From NCBI GenBank assembly GCA_016647705.1, contig JAENRU010000485.1, positions 372,001 to 436,000 of the forward strand: a DNA stretch of 64,000 bases. Reading direction: 5' to 3'. Within the stretch, counting starts at the first letter, position 1; each line of letters opens with the position of its first letter. The notes under the pieces were generated by a model, which did not search any database, was not told where the DNA came from, and saw only the letters and a program-made list of their open reading frames with translations. Both the position numbers and the translations under genes were made by a program. Below are positions 21,784 through 33,289 of this stretch, piece by piece. Source of the DNA: Eucommia ulmoides. Lineage: Eukaryota; Streptophyta; Magnoliopsida; Garryales; Eucommiaceae.

Positions 21784-23632
21784 CGGATAAAGGTTTTTTT
21801 GGTTCCTGATAAATAGTTCAGGTGTTCAATTGATCCTTAACTTTTGTAACTCGACACATTTGCCTTTAATATTTCAAAATAATGTCAAATTGACCCTTGA
21901 GATAAATTCTGTTAAGTCAAACTAACGTTCAATGCTTCATTAAGGGTATTTTAGTCTTTTTATTCAATGAGATTAATTTAAAATATTATTTAATTGGGGT
22001 CATTTAATTTTCTATCTAAAACTTAAGGGTTTAATGTAATTCATCTTCTTCCTCCCCATTCCATCTTCGGCGAGCCCAACCCCCACCCCTGCTCCATCTC
22101 CGGCGACCCTTGCTCCATCTCCTCCATGGCAACTAATGCTACTCCCACCCACCAAGGAAAAACACCACCGAAATGAACAACAACATCGCCGCAAAACACC
22201 ACCAAAATGAACAAGACCGCCGAACATCACCATCGAGGAAAAACACCACCACCGCCGAAAAACACCACCGAAAAGAACAACACCGCAGAAAAACACCACC
22301 GAAACGAACAACAACACCACCAAAAACCACCACCAAAACGAACACCACCACCGAGGAAATCGATTTCGTTTTCACAATCGAACCTGTTCTCCTCTACCAT
22401 TGAACGAACCAACACTGCCGCCTCCGCCAAAGAATTACCATCTCCAACAAAACCCATTATTTTGAGCTAAAAAAACAAACAAACAAACCAAAGCCTAAAT
22501 TCCCCCCGAAAAATCATTAATTAGAACAATACCCACAAAAAAGACCAGGAGGCTAAATTGTTATTACTAAACCCATTAATTCAAAGCTCTGAGCTAAATT
22601 GTTATTATTGTCGAATTGATAAGGGGATTTGGAGATGGGCATGAGGAGCTCAGGAGGAACAGGAACATAGGCCATCATGTACTTGTAGATCATTGTCTGT
22701 CTCTACAATTCTTGCCATTGATTCACCGTGAATCTGACCTCTCATGTCTCTTCCATTTAGAGAGTGAAACAAATCTAACAATTTAGAGAGAGAAAGAGAG
22801 AGAACAGTGCAGTAGAGAGAGAGTGGGATGAACCTGACGATTTGAAGGGAGGAGGAAGGAGAGAAGACGATGAATATTTCTTCCCCCGAATCACCACCAA
22901 ACCCCATTAATCTTCCGTTTCTATGATTTCCCTTCTCTATCTCCAAGCTAAGAACACAAAACCCACCAAGAAATTGAAAGAAGAAACGAAAATGACATCT
23001 GCTTTATTTATCTACCTCTTTCTCTCTCTAGTTATATATCTGGGTGTAGTGAGAGAGAAGGATTTGGTTTTGATTTGCGATTGGAGAAGATGGGAGGGAT
23101 GGGGTTGATGAATTTGGGGGCGGAATTGAAAGGACATTGTTGAACGGTTAATGAAGCTTCACCGCATGCTCTGGCAGGAGCTGAAGCTGAAGCTGGGCCT
23201 ATGGAGGTTAGGGCTTGGGGCAACTAGCCGCTGCAAGTCCTCGCTCTCTCTCTTCTTTGTTGTTCGGCGGTGTGGTAGTGTCGGTGGTGCAACAAACAAA
23301 TGAGAGGACTGAGGAGCCAAAAAAAACAAAGGAGAAAAAAACAAGAAAAGGTGTGGGAAAAAAAGTTTTGACCCCTTAGTTTAACAACATATGCAATTAG
23401 ATCTCATTAAATTAATAAGATTGAAATGACGCATTTATCCTTGGCCAAATAGTCACGTGCTTGTCATGTGACTGTTTCCATCCAATTTTCCCAAATTTTA
23501 CTAACAGAATCTGACTCAAAAACCAATTTGACACTATTTTCAAATGTTAAGGACAAATGTGTCGAGTTGCAAAAGTTATAGACTAATTAGACACCCGAGC
23601 CATTTGTCATGGACCAAAAAGGTCTTTATCCC
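21784..23632. mobile_element. Mutator-like element with long TIRs
   Basis: The 1849-bp element has inverted ends more than 130 bp long. Left is GGATAAAGGTTTTTTTGGTT and the right end read on the other strand is GGATAAAGACCTTTTTGGTC. Both then share actcgacacatttg and tgtcaaattg. It is flanked by a 9-bp duplication, CCGAGTTTA (21775-21783) and CAGAGTTTA (23633-23641), with one mismatch. Long TIRs and 9-bp duplications are diagnostic of Mutator-like elements. No transposase is present, so it is non-autonomous. The interior holds an ACC-rich low-complexity tract and unidentified sequence that could be captured host DNA. Confidence 0.8.
22140..22360. repeat. Low-complexity ACCACC-rich minisatellite
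   Basis: Diverged repeats of aacaccaccgaaa with gaacaaca spacers inside the Mutator-like element. All six frames are open or nearly so because of the composition. The apparent proteins on both strands (His/Pro/Thr-rich or Val/Phe-rich) are products of the repeat. Confidence 0.75.
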
Positions 23633-23641
23633 CAGAGTTTA

Positions 23642-23737
23642 ATAAATAAATAACGTACCAAGTCAATGAACATGTAGTAGAACCTAAATATGAATTTTAG
23701 ATACACACACTGAAGAAAAAAAACACAAAATAATGGC
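23642..23737. other. End of the CACTA remnant
   Basis: Short AT-rich stretch between the Mutator-like element and satellite block 2. It ends caaaagtagtg, which reads CACTACTTTTG on the minus strand and could be the terminal motif of the CACTA remnant. No matching end is seen at 20447. Confidence 0.35.
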
Positions 23738-23955
23738 AAAAGTAGTGTCAATTTGACTTTTGTTTCTTCCTACAAGTCTTAATGGTCAGGGCTAACCCTC
23801 GAGTTTTGCACCAATCGAAGCTCATTTGGCTATTTTGGACATCCAACCTAATTTTAAATTCAGTGTTCAAATTTTAATTTTTTGCACAAATCATCCAAAT
23901 TCAATTTTGTTTCTTCCTACATCGAAGATGACACTAACTCCATGAAATTCATCCC
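23738..23955 (+). repeat. 160-175 bp satellite, block 2
   Basis: One complete and one partial monomer: tttcttcctacaagtcttaa, the ctaaccctcgagttttgcac segment, ttttggacatccaacc, then a second tttcttcctac. It continues block 1 across the inserted transposons and lies 0.9 kb downstream of the 3' end of NLR1. Confidence 0.8.
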
Positions 23956-24830
23956 TAGACCACCTATCTAAGTGGAAGTAGACCTTGCCAATAGGCCACT
24001 CCTAGAATATTATAATAATAAATATCTTATACATATATGTGTGTGTAAATAGTTGATATATGTATGTAATATATATTACTTTTAAAATAGACATAAAATG
24101 TAATATATAAAAAATTTATCCTACATCATAAATAAGAAAGCCAATATGTAATTTTTTATATTGATTTTTTTTTTTCAAAACTACTTTGTAAATTATAGTT
24201 TTTTATATTGCTAAGTTATTGTTGTGAAATAAATTATTGTACAGTTAAGTAAATGTCAATATGTTAATTTTGGTGAATGTCTTAGGATGCCCAACATTTT
24301 TTGCAAGCATAAACACCTCCAAACTTTAATTTGAATTTTTGTTAATGACTATTTTAGTAGTCTATTTTATTTTGGACTATTTTAAAAAATCAAAAAATAT
24401 TCAAAATGGCGTAGGTGCCCAAACAATGTCAATTTAAACTCAAAGCTAGGCAGCAAATTGACAACTCCACTTTATATCATTGTCTCATTTATTTATTTAG
24501 TTTATTTTTTCTGCCACATTTTAAACCCTTTTCGAAAACATTTATTTATTTATTTATTTGCATAAAATGAATGGTGGTATTAAAAAATTCAGGGGTGCAT
24601 ATGTATTTCTTACAAGAATTCCATGTCCAGGATGATTGTAGTTTCATTTTTCGATAATACTTCATGTATCAGTATCACAAATCCTTGTACCTACACAGGT
24701 AATAATAGCGTGAGAAAATGAAACAAGGGGAAAATAGAAAATGCCAAAATTAGGAGAGCAACAAGATCAATTCTAACACAAAACTTACTTCTATAACTTC
24801 AATTTTGAACACACTCAAGATTGAGCTCCT
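23956..24830. other. AT-rich 3' flank of NLR1
   Basis: No gene is seen. It contains short AT runs (tatatgtgtgtgt near 24034) and a (TTTA)n tract near 24541-24560. It would hold the 3' UTR of NLR1 if that gene were transcribed. Confidence 0.5.
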
Positions 24831-27800
24831 CTAGTAATGGCAAATTTCCAAGTCTCTAATATGAGCAATCTTGGACCATCCAGGGCCACTTCTCTCGGTG
24901 CATCTTTCTTCCAATAAGGGACAGTTCTGAAGGAGTAGTAACTTCAATTTGGTGAGGCGCCGCATAGCTTCAATTCTTGGGAGATACTTCAATTTCTCGC
25001 AATCGCCAATACGAAGGTATTCCAGTGATACAAGATTCCCAAACCAATCAGGTAAAGCTTCCATTTCGAATTTCCCTATAGTTAAATCTCTTAGGGCAGT
25101 CAAGTGTTGAAGATGTTCTGGGATTGAGTCCCACTGAGGTCGACCAGTGAGAGTTACATAGCAAAGTAAAGCTTGTGAGTTTTGGACAAATTGAACACTC
25201 GGGAAAAAACTGAGCTCCTCAGAGAAGGGGCCAATTTCCAAATCGACTAAGCGGGTAAGGCAATGTAGCCCCTCGGGCAAAGAATTCAATTTCTCGCAAC
25301 TGGAAACTGTTAAGCGGGATAGAGAGCTCATTGCATGAACATCTGGAAAAGTTTTGACAACCACGAATAGTTAAATCTTCAAGTGACGTGAGGCCTTGAA
25401 TGTTCTGAATGGACTTGAGATTAGGGCATCTGTATATACCCAACTTACGAAGAGATGAAAGGGTGACCAAGAGACTATCTGATAAGCTGCATAGCTTCTT
25501 GCAACAGGTAATTGATAGCGATCGGAGATGAATGGTATTGAGGCCCCGCACATGAGTTAATGTGGGTCACTCCTCGATTTCCAATTCATTCAGATGTTTA
25601 TTGTTTTGAAACACTTCGCGTGGAAAGGATGTGAGCTCTGGCACTGCACATATTCTGAGGGCCGTCAGAGTAGTTAGTTTCTGACCACATATGTTTTCTA
25701 ATGGCAAGCCACTGTCCAACTCCTTATACTGTAGTTCCCTAAGATGCAAAAGATGAGTTGGAGCAATTTTCAATTGGGGGCAACAATAAATATCCAACAA
25801 ATCAAGGCAAGGGAATAGCGATACAATGCTTGGTTGTGCGACTTCCTTCCAATCTGTTAGATTGGGCATATACCACAAATGGAAACTTTTCAAAGCAGGG
25901 AAACAGGCCTTCACCTCATTACAATTATGATTGGAACCTAAATTGTTCCAATAAAAAATTCCATAGAATGATTCATCTATGATTTTGACATTCCCCAGGC
26001 CTTCTATATGAAGTTTTTGAAAAAGTGGTAGGTGGCCTAACATTAGGATTTCTTCACATCTTGTACAGTCGATCAAAAGGTTCTCCACCAAGTTGTTGAG
26101 TGGGAACAAGGCAACATTAAAAATCCTATTACTACCAACCACCATCTTCATTATCCATGATGGGAAGCTATCACCTGGGAAGCCTTTGACCTCTAAGACT
26201 TTCAGGTTCGGGGAAGGCTGGAGTCCTTCTAATGTACCTGTGTCAGTGTCATCAAAATAACTTCTCCAACCCCATTCATATATCAGAATGTCTAATCTGT
26301 CCTTGTGGAATAAATCTGCCTTTTCAGCTTCCTCTCTATCCCTCACATATCTGAGACTCTTTATATACAGCTCGCCTCTAAGATTTCTTAAATTTTGCAA
26401 CTCTTCAACTCTTCAACTCTTAGATTTCTTAAATTTCGCCTCTAAGATTTCTCTTCTCCCACTGTAAAATATGATAAAGTTTGAAGGCTAGTGAGCCTTC
26501 CTATCTCAAAAGGCATTGCCAATCGCCAACCATTATAATCAAGGTTGTCTTCACACTCATCAAAATATAAATGCCGTAGGTTGATTAAATTTCTCACCGC
26601 TTTTGGTAGTTCTGCCAAGTACGTGCAATTTTGGACTCTCAATGTCTGCAAATTGTACAGTTTGCCAATGGATTCGGGCAAATTTTTGAATGGGTTGTCT
26701 GATATGTCAAGATATCTCAAATGAACCAACTTGCCTACTGAAGGTGGCAACTCTCTGATACTAGCGGAAGAAATATCCAAGACACGCAAACATTTGCAAT
26801 TCACAAGTATGTCATTGGGGATAACACTTCTTAAGAATAATGTATGCAACCTTTCAACAATTTTCATGTAAATGCTATGATTTGTTTCTCCCCTGGAATA
26901 ATTTGCTAAATGTCGAACACGAGGAAACTTACTTCTACCATCATCTGTAATAAGGCACTCAGATGTTGAAATAGATTGTGCGAGATCATGCAACAAATCA
27001 TGCATAGCATATTTTTTAATGCCACTATAGTCATCCTTATATTGAATCAGTGAATTCTGCAACAAATGTTTTAAGTACGCATTGCCTACGTCCTCCATCT
27101 CCATATTGCTCCCTTAATTTGGTTGAAGATATCCCAGAGCCATCCACAGCTGGATTAATTTTTCCTTTTCCATAGGAAAATCCTTGGGAAAAATTGCACA
27201 ATAAGCAAAACATTGTTTTATAGATGGTGATGACAGATGATCAAAACTCATTTTGAGTATGGTGAGTATTCTATTTTCTCCTCCGACTAAATCCCACACT
27301 CCATTATTTAAAATTGACAACCACTCTTCTCTCTCCTTCTTTGAGTGCATCAAACCCCCCACTACCTTCACTGCTAGCGGCACACCTTTACACCTATCCA
27401 CAATTTCTTGCCCTATGGCCTCCAGTTTGGGGGTCATTAGAGGTCCTCCATTTCCAAATGCTTTTCCCCGAAATATGGACCAACAATCTTCTCTTGGCAA
27501 TTTATCTATACGAACCGTGGGGCGTGTTTCCATGTTGATGCTACTTGAAAGCTACGTGTTGTCACCAAAATGTTGCTCCCTTTCATTGCATTAACTCCTA
27601 ACAAACAAGTCCTAAAATTCTCCCATTTAATACAATTTTTGTTCCACATGTCATCAAGTATGAGAAAATATCTCTTCCCTTTCAACTCTTGACGAAGGCT
27701 TTTGAGTATGGCATCCCTACTCTGTGCCTCGCACCCATAGTTCGTTAGAGATTGGAGAATTTCTTTTAAAAGCATGGTGACATTAAAGTTCTCAGATACA

Positions 27801-28432
27801 CAAACCCAAACTCTCAGATCAAACTAAGTTTCTACCTGCTTATCGTTATAGACCAACTTAGCTAAAGTTGTCTTCCCAATGCCACCCATTCCCATAATGG
27901 GAATGACTGAGAGATCTTCTTAATGTTCCGCACTTGTTAACATTTCAACTATTTTCAGTACATCACATTCTCTTCCTACCACCTCCGGCTTGAAAATAAA
28001 AGAGTTGGTCTCACGGTCTAAAGTGACTGCTAGAGGAGTAGCCATCTCTACACATTTCCTCTGCAGTCCAAAACCAGTTGCTGTTTTGTTAATCTCAGTC
28101 AATGTTGAATTGATCTTCTTAATTTTATGAGCCATTTTTCGACGGAACCATATCTTTGTAATCATCTAATTACGGATTTCCACCTTACGACGGAGAATTT
28201 CGTAACTAATCTCGTCTAACACGTCATCAGCCTCCTAAGCTACGTCTTTGAGATTCTCCAGCCAGCGCTTGATGGCATTTTCACCGACTTGCTTAGCTTC
28301 GGCATCATCTAACTCGTCTTGAATCATTTCAAGTGTGTCTTTGAGCTTTTCCATCTCGCCTTCGAACCCCCACGCAAGGATAATCTCTTCAGTTGCAAGC
28401 GAAATCAATTTCTTCAGGATAATCTCTGTAGC
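24831..28432 (-). pseudogene. NLR1: CC-NB-ARC-LRR resistance-gene pseudogene
   Basis: A full-length but decayed host resistance gene of the RGA type. The order on the minus strand is: coiled coil (28432-28000), NB-ARC with P-loop [10 protein letters not shown] near 27880, LILDDMW near 27660, GVPLAVKV near 27390, CFAYCAIFP near 27200, MHDLLHDL near 27000, then LRRs to a stop at 24831. The start codon and first 13 or so residues are missing. Homology to NLR2 stops at about 28432. In-frame stops lie at 28235-28237 (TAG), 28166-28168 (TAG), 27920-27922 (TAA), 27826-27828 (TAG), near 27115 (TAA), near 26442 (inside a local duplication) and near 25567 (TGA). One-base frameshifts lie near 27533 and 25345. 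Intact relatives act in the cytosol as pathogen sensors. Confidence 0.9.
26395..26460 (-). repeat. Short tandem duplication inside NLR1
   Basis: aagaaatcttagaggcg and aagaaatctaagag variants are repeated, separated by a run of gttgaagagttgaagagttg. The duplication introduces an in-frame TAG between the end of the first LRR segment (YFTVGEEKS) and the following NLRNLRGELYI segment. Confidence 0.7.
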
Positions 28433-28500
28433 TATTTTTTCTAAGCTTCTAGTTTATTGTTTGAGCTAGTTTTTTGTAGCTATTTTTTTCTAGTTGCAAT

Positions 28501-28536
<36 letters not shown>

Positions 28537-28989
28537 TATATATATATATATATATTTTTGTGAAGTTTAATAACTTCACCTTTGGATTCTAAGTATGGAG
28601 ACTGACCATTGCTATCTGGTTAACCAATTTGTGTTCTATTCAAATTTATTCTCCGAAGTAATTGCTGGTATTTTTTCTTGAATAATCGATAGAATGATAC
28701 TTGTTGGCAATTTGCTGTTGTTGATTTCACTGCAATAGAGATTTCTTGAGTTATTGCTCAGTTAATTGTCGATCTAATGAATGAATCTGAAAATTTGTAG
28801 GTTACTAGTACTTCAGTTGATCATATGAGTTGCTTCAGTGATACTGCTAGAAGTATTCAAGAAAGTGGTAAATACCACGAACTCTTATGCATCAGATATC
28901 ATGTAATGTTTTTCTTCATTAGGCCTAAGTTGTATTGGTGAACAAATTCGATAATGAATTTTTGCATGGTAAATTTGTGAGATTATGAT
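28433..28989. other. Flank upstream of NLR1, possible CACTA remnant
   Basis: Begins where the NLR1 coding homology ends. It contains two gtagctatttttt copies, a T run (28501-28533) and an AT run (28534-28553). A short exon-like block at 28801-28866 (AG before, GTAAAT after) encodes VTSTSVDHMSCFSDTARS. It may be an upstream exon of the CACTA element whose 3' end lies at 37696, but there is no direct proof. Confidence 0.35.
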
Positions 28990-29358
28990 TGTCACCCCCA
29001 CCCCGGACACCCGTCACCTATGGGGCCGGCGTGACATCATCACAACATCCTTTGAGGGACAAACTGACTAGAAAGCGACAATAGACAATCATAATTATAT
29101 AATCACCAAAATTAGGCTATAAATATTTTCTCTAACTAGGGACACACCCGTCCCTGAATTTTTAATAACAAAAAAAGAAGAAGATAAAAACAATAATGAA
29201 CCTCTCCTAGGTTCGCTTCAGGCAACACCTCCCAAAATAGTCCCTCGCTATACTATTGCCAGACTCTACCCAATGCCAGTAGGGGACCGACTACTAGCTA
29301 TTTCACCTGCGAGTGTATTGCCTTCTTAATATTTTTTTTTTTACATAATAATACATTA

Positions 29359-30155
29359 TGTTGGTGCATAAAACTGGTACACACCTCTAGTATGGTCCAG
29401 TCGGATGACAGGTGAGTCCTCTTGCTGAGGTGGAGTCGTCGATTGAACAGTCCTCGAGCGAGCTGTGCTGGGTCCTGGGAGGACTGACCTGCTGTGTCCA
29501 GAGTCCTGCTCCTCAGGGAGTGTACCTACAGAAGGCTCAGACCGGGGTTTATCCCGGTGAAGTCCCTCCGGCGTGGTAATCAGTGCTCAGAGAGAAAAGG
29601 TACAGAATATAGTAAGGAAACAAATGAACTCGCACGTAATGTAAGTCATTCAAGCGTACCTCGGGCTTACATAGCCCCCGATATATATAGGCGTTGGAGA
29701 TGATTAGTCGGGCTTAAACACGATTAACTAGTCGAAACCCTGTGTTTAGCCGATAATCTAGAGCGTTTAGGAGATAATCATTGGGCTTGGGCTTTTGGGC
29801 CTATTTGGCGAAGCTTGCGGGCTTTTGACAGGCCTATGGCGATGAGCTGGTAAAGGAGCGCAGAGATCCGTGGAGTCCTGGAGGAGAAACAAGGTGAAAA
29901 TGGGAGTTGGTCGAGGTGAGCGACTGAGTCCTTGAAACTGATCGCTGAGGGCAAGGCGTAGAGCTCAGAGCGGCACGTCCTTGCGGGGCTCCTCGCTCCT
30001 CCCTAGGTGTAAATGAGATTCCAGGGAGGAAACGTAGTCGGTGTATGCTTCAACGTGGCGTTGTGGATTTCGTAATACGTCTCTGTTATTGCGAGGGTTG
30101 ACACGTGGCTGGGTCTCAAGTGCTGACTCAGAGGTGCCCAAAAATACCCTCATCA
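29359..30155 (-). repeat. 3' LTR of element D
   Basis: A 797-bp LTR, starting TGATGAGGG and ending CACCAACA on the minus strand. It contains a TATA-like atatatatag (29681-29690). About 96 percent identical by eye to the LTR at 33290-34089, and most differences look like transitions. Confidence 0.85.
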
Positions 30156-30269
30156 GTAGCCCTCCTAGCCCTGTGCGACGAGGGAAGCGAGACGGTCAGG
30201 GATATCAATTCCTGGCTGAAACGGGCATCCTGGAGACTTTGGATTGCGAGAAACACCTCTGATCGACAC

Positions 30270-30750
30270 TTTTTCAAGAGTTAGTTTTTTCTTGAGGAGC
30301 TTATTCGAAATAGGCCTCCATATAGTCGGGGTCTGGGGTCAGGTAGTACGGCAGGGCGGTCCCGAATTTCTTCGATTTTCAGGACGGCAATTTTTCAAGA
30401 GTTGAAATTTTTTAGATGAGTTAATTTGCAATATGCTCCCCTACGGCCGAGGTCCGGGGTCAGGTAGCACGGCAGGGCGACCCCAAATTTTTTCGATGTC
30501 ACGGCGACGATTTTTCAAGAGTTTAACTTTTTTAAAGGAGCTAATTTGAAATACGCTCCCATATCGCCGGGGTCCGGGGTCAGGTAGCATGGTAGGGCGA
30601 CCCCGAATATTTTAGATTTCACGGCGATAATTTTTCAGGAGTTTAACTTTTTTAGAGGAGCTAATTAGAAATACGTTCCCATATCGCCGAGGTCCGGGGT
30701 CAGGTAGCACGGTAGGGCGACCCCGAATATTTTAGATTTCCAGGGCGACA
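30270..30750 (-). repeat. 120-bp tandem repeat in element D
   Basis: Four units. The landmark tttttcaagag occurs near 30270, 30391, 30511 and 30631, spaced 120-121 bp. Each unit also holds a GGGGTC and GACCCC pair around aggtagcacggcagggc, able to form a hairpin. The array sits near the 3' LTR, where element A also carries a tandem array. Confidence 0.9.
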
Positions 30751-30894
30751 CACGTTCACCGCGAACAAGCTTTAAGCACAGACTGACCTTTAGCGCGGGA
30801 GAAAAAAAAGTGAGCCTCAGGGGGCAAGCACGTGGTGAGTGGCCTGCAGCTCGCCGACCGCCGCTATGCAAGGGCTGAAGGGCCCAACTGGGCT

Positions 30895-31018
30895 GACCAG
30901 CGCCCATTTTGGGCGCTGGTCAGACACGAGCACCCAACTGGGCGTTGGGGACAGCACCCAGTTAAGCTAGGCGCTGGTCAGTGCCCAGTTATGCTGGGCG
31001 CTGGTGTCACCAGCGCCC
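30895..31018. repeat. Cluster of perfect GC-rich hairpins in element D
   Basis: GACCAGCGCCC, loop ATTTT, then GGGCGCTGGTC (30895-30921) is a perfect 11-bp stem. GGGCGCTGGTG, T, CACCAGCGCCC (30996-31018) is a second perfect stem with a single central base. Between them are more copies of gcgctggtcag and cccaactgggc. All derive from one short GC-rich motif in both orientations. Confidence 0.9.
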
Positions 31019-32149
31019 TGGGTATTGTGCCCCCAAAGTGAGGTGTAGCCCCTGGCTTGCCCCCCTCCAACTTTAACTTCAATAAATTTTTTATTTTTTA
31101 TTATTATTTTTTTTTTACTTATGGATTTTTTGAGGGGAGAATTTCTGATAGACCCTCATCTGTACCCAGCCGGCCTGAGGCAGCACGGTAGGACAGGAGG
31201 AGCCGGATTAGACGACGCTAGCTCGAGGAGATGTGGTGAAATTTCTGGACGACACTCCTTGACGACGTTTTTGGAAAAGATCGTTATTGGAACCAGCCGG
31301 TTAGGAGTGGCACGACGAGGCGGTGTCCGTCGTACCTAGTAGTTCCGGTTACGAGGCACTGAGGCTGAACCTCAAGATGGTGTCATGCACAAGGACACCG
31401 AGGCGGACAGTGCTGACGAGGGCCCCCCGAGGAGGGTGAGATTAAATCCACTTCCCCTCGCACGGACACCCCTCACAACGAGGGCGGAGAGGACTGAGCT
31501 CGGACCATCTCTTTTTTAGGACTTAGGATTTTGCAGACTCTTTTTCGCTTACTCCTGTTTTTCTATGCGCGAGCATTTAAGCTTTTGAGCGGCATAGACA
31601 GGGTACTTCAGAGTCTACTCCTTTCTCCCGATGTTTTTTGCCAAGTCGATTTCTACTTGGTCTTGTTTTCAGAGTTGTAAAATTTTAAAAATTTTGTTGA
31701 AATTTGTTACCGTCTCTGCCAAACAAATTTCTCATCTCTGCCTAGGGCCACAGACCACTGGCCCCCCAGTCCGGGACACGAGTTGATTGCAAGAAAATCG
31801 TGTCGTGGACTTAGGAGTAGGATTTCCCAGGATAGCTGATCCTCTCGGTCTACATGAGCGCAACACGGTGGTTGGACCCTTGTGGCCGGTCATCGGGGAG
31901 TTCTCAGTAGTCAGGCTCATTCAAGAACCCTTTCAGGTTATCTCCATTTAGTCCATGCAAGAGCACCTTCCCTTTTAGAACGTCGGACTCATAGTCGACT
32001 AGTAGGGAGAAGTACTTGGCTGCAGGCCCTCAGACTCGATCAATGCCCCGCCCTTGGTGGATGACCTTGGTCCATCTCCGGGTACGGACTATTGACTTCC
32101 GAAGAGGGTCTAGTTGTCACCCTCGACGCTGAGCGCCGGGATGAGACTT
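31019..32149. other. Element D interior without recognised coding
   Basis: Contains a T-rich stretch near 31085-31120 and moderately GC-rich sequence. The short frames have no retroelement domain signature. Confidence 0.5.
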
Positions 32150-32560
32150 GTGGAGAGTTACGCGTGACGCTGAGAGTCAAGATGTTGATTTGGAGAATTA
32201 TCCGCGACTCAGGAGGTCGGAGTACCACTGAGGAGAATCATTCGCGACGCCGAGAGCCGGGATACGACTCAAGGGGTCGGAATATAACCGTGGAGAACCA
32301 CTCACGACGCCGAGAGCCGGGATGCGACTCAGGGGGTCAGAATACAGCCGTGGAGAATCACTCACGACGCCGAGAGCCAGGATACGGCCCAGGGGGTCGG
32401 AATGCAGTCGTGGAGAATCACTCGCGACGCTGGAGCTAGGATGTGACTCAGGGGGTCAGAATGTAACCATGGAGAATCACTCGCAACGTCGAGAGTCGGG
32501 ATGCGGATCTGGAGAATCATCCACGACTCAGGGGGTCGGAGCGCCGTTGCTGGAGATAGG
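32150..32560 (-). repeat. 60-bp tandem repeat in element D
   Basis: The landmark ggagaatca or ggagaacca occurs at 32232, 32292, 32352, 32412, 32471 and 32511, mostly 60 bp apart. A 60-bp unit keeps a 20-codon period. On the minus (sense) strand one frame reads SDPLSRIPALGVVSDSP repeatedly, and on the plus strand another reads ENHSRRREPG. Neither is recognised as a protein. Confidence 0.85.
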
Positions 32561-33269
32561 CTGGAAGGCACTCGTCTCCATCTCTAGTAGGATGGAGGGC
32601 TACTGGTCTTCGCCTTTGAGTTGCATAATCACAGTTGGCCACTGCTCGAACGCCATGGTGGTGAGAGGGTGGCGGGTAAGCGTCTGGCCCTACCCACAGT
32701 GGGCCTTCAGGTCGGATCTTACTGTGTGGCTGGGAAGCTGAGCCCAAGGGTAGCCCTGGTCAATCCCTGGAACCATGTCTTCGTGGAGAACGGGATCTTA
32801 ACGTGGTTGTGGGGGCTCTCCAGTCCAGTAGCCCCAGTATGGCAAGGTGGAGGGTGGCCCTCGGGCACAAGCCCATTTAAAGATTCCACACAAGCATCGT
32901 GATCTTGGGGTTACTCCTCGGGCCCTGCAGTCTAGAGAGACGGTTCCCCTTGGATGGGGGGTTAGCAGTAGGCACGCGAAGAGGAGTTGTACATTCGACT
33001 TAAACTCTTGCATTTGGCGTTCAATGAGATCAACCCAAGATGCCTCCATAACTCCTAAGGTCTGTCCCGCAGCCCCAGGTGGCAGAGTTGACGGTCTTGT
33101 CTGACCATGGGGGGCAATTATCCTCGTTGGTGGGAGTTAGGAGGTATGCGCTTGGATTGTTCGACATGTCTTCTCATTCTTCTGTTTTGTGTTTATCTAA
33201 CTGGACCTTGTGATTACTCAAGCTCAACTGAGTAGAGAGAAATGATCAGGGGAAGGCTTTTTGCTCGGT
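32561..33269. other. Element D leader region
   Basis: On the sense (minus) strand this follows the primer-binding region. A frame beginning MEASWVDLIERQMQEF at 33049 could be a vestige of a gag start, but no capsid or zinc-knuckle signature is seen. Confidence 0.4.
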
Positions 33270-33289
33270 TCCCACAGACGGCGCCAAAC

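Noticed and set aside
22139-22470. Overlapping ORFs rich in His/Pro/Thr or Val/Phe
   Set aside because: They are translations of an ACC-rich minisatellite and occur in several frames on both strands.
22650-22946. Captured coding exon on the minus strand of the Mutator-like element
   Set aside because: The frame is short, ends in low-complexity Ser/Leu and matches no family I recognise. Left as unassigned interior.
24831-28432. Paired or split functional NLR made of the open segments
   Set aside because: The segments are ordinary collinear parts of one gene separated by stops and frameshifts. No separate starts or promoters are seen.
29494-29703. Protein-coding gene repeated in both LTRs of element D
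   Set aside because: The two similar ORFs lie inside LTRs and differ by frame-neutral chance. No family signature.
32092-32741. Repetitive host protein encoded on the plus strand of element D
   Set aside because: The frames are the reverse side of the 60-bp array, with no start context or conserved domain.
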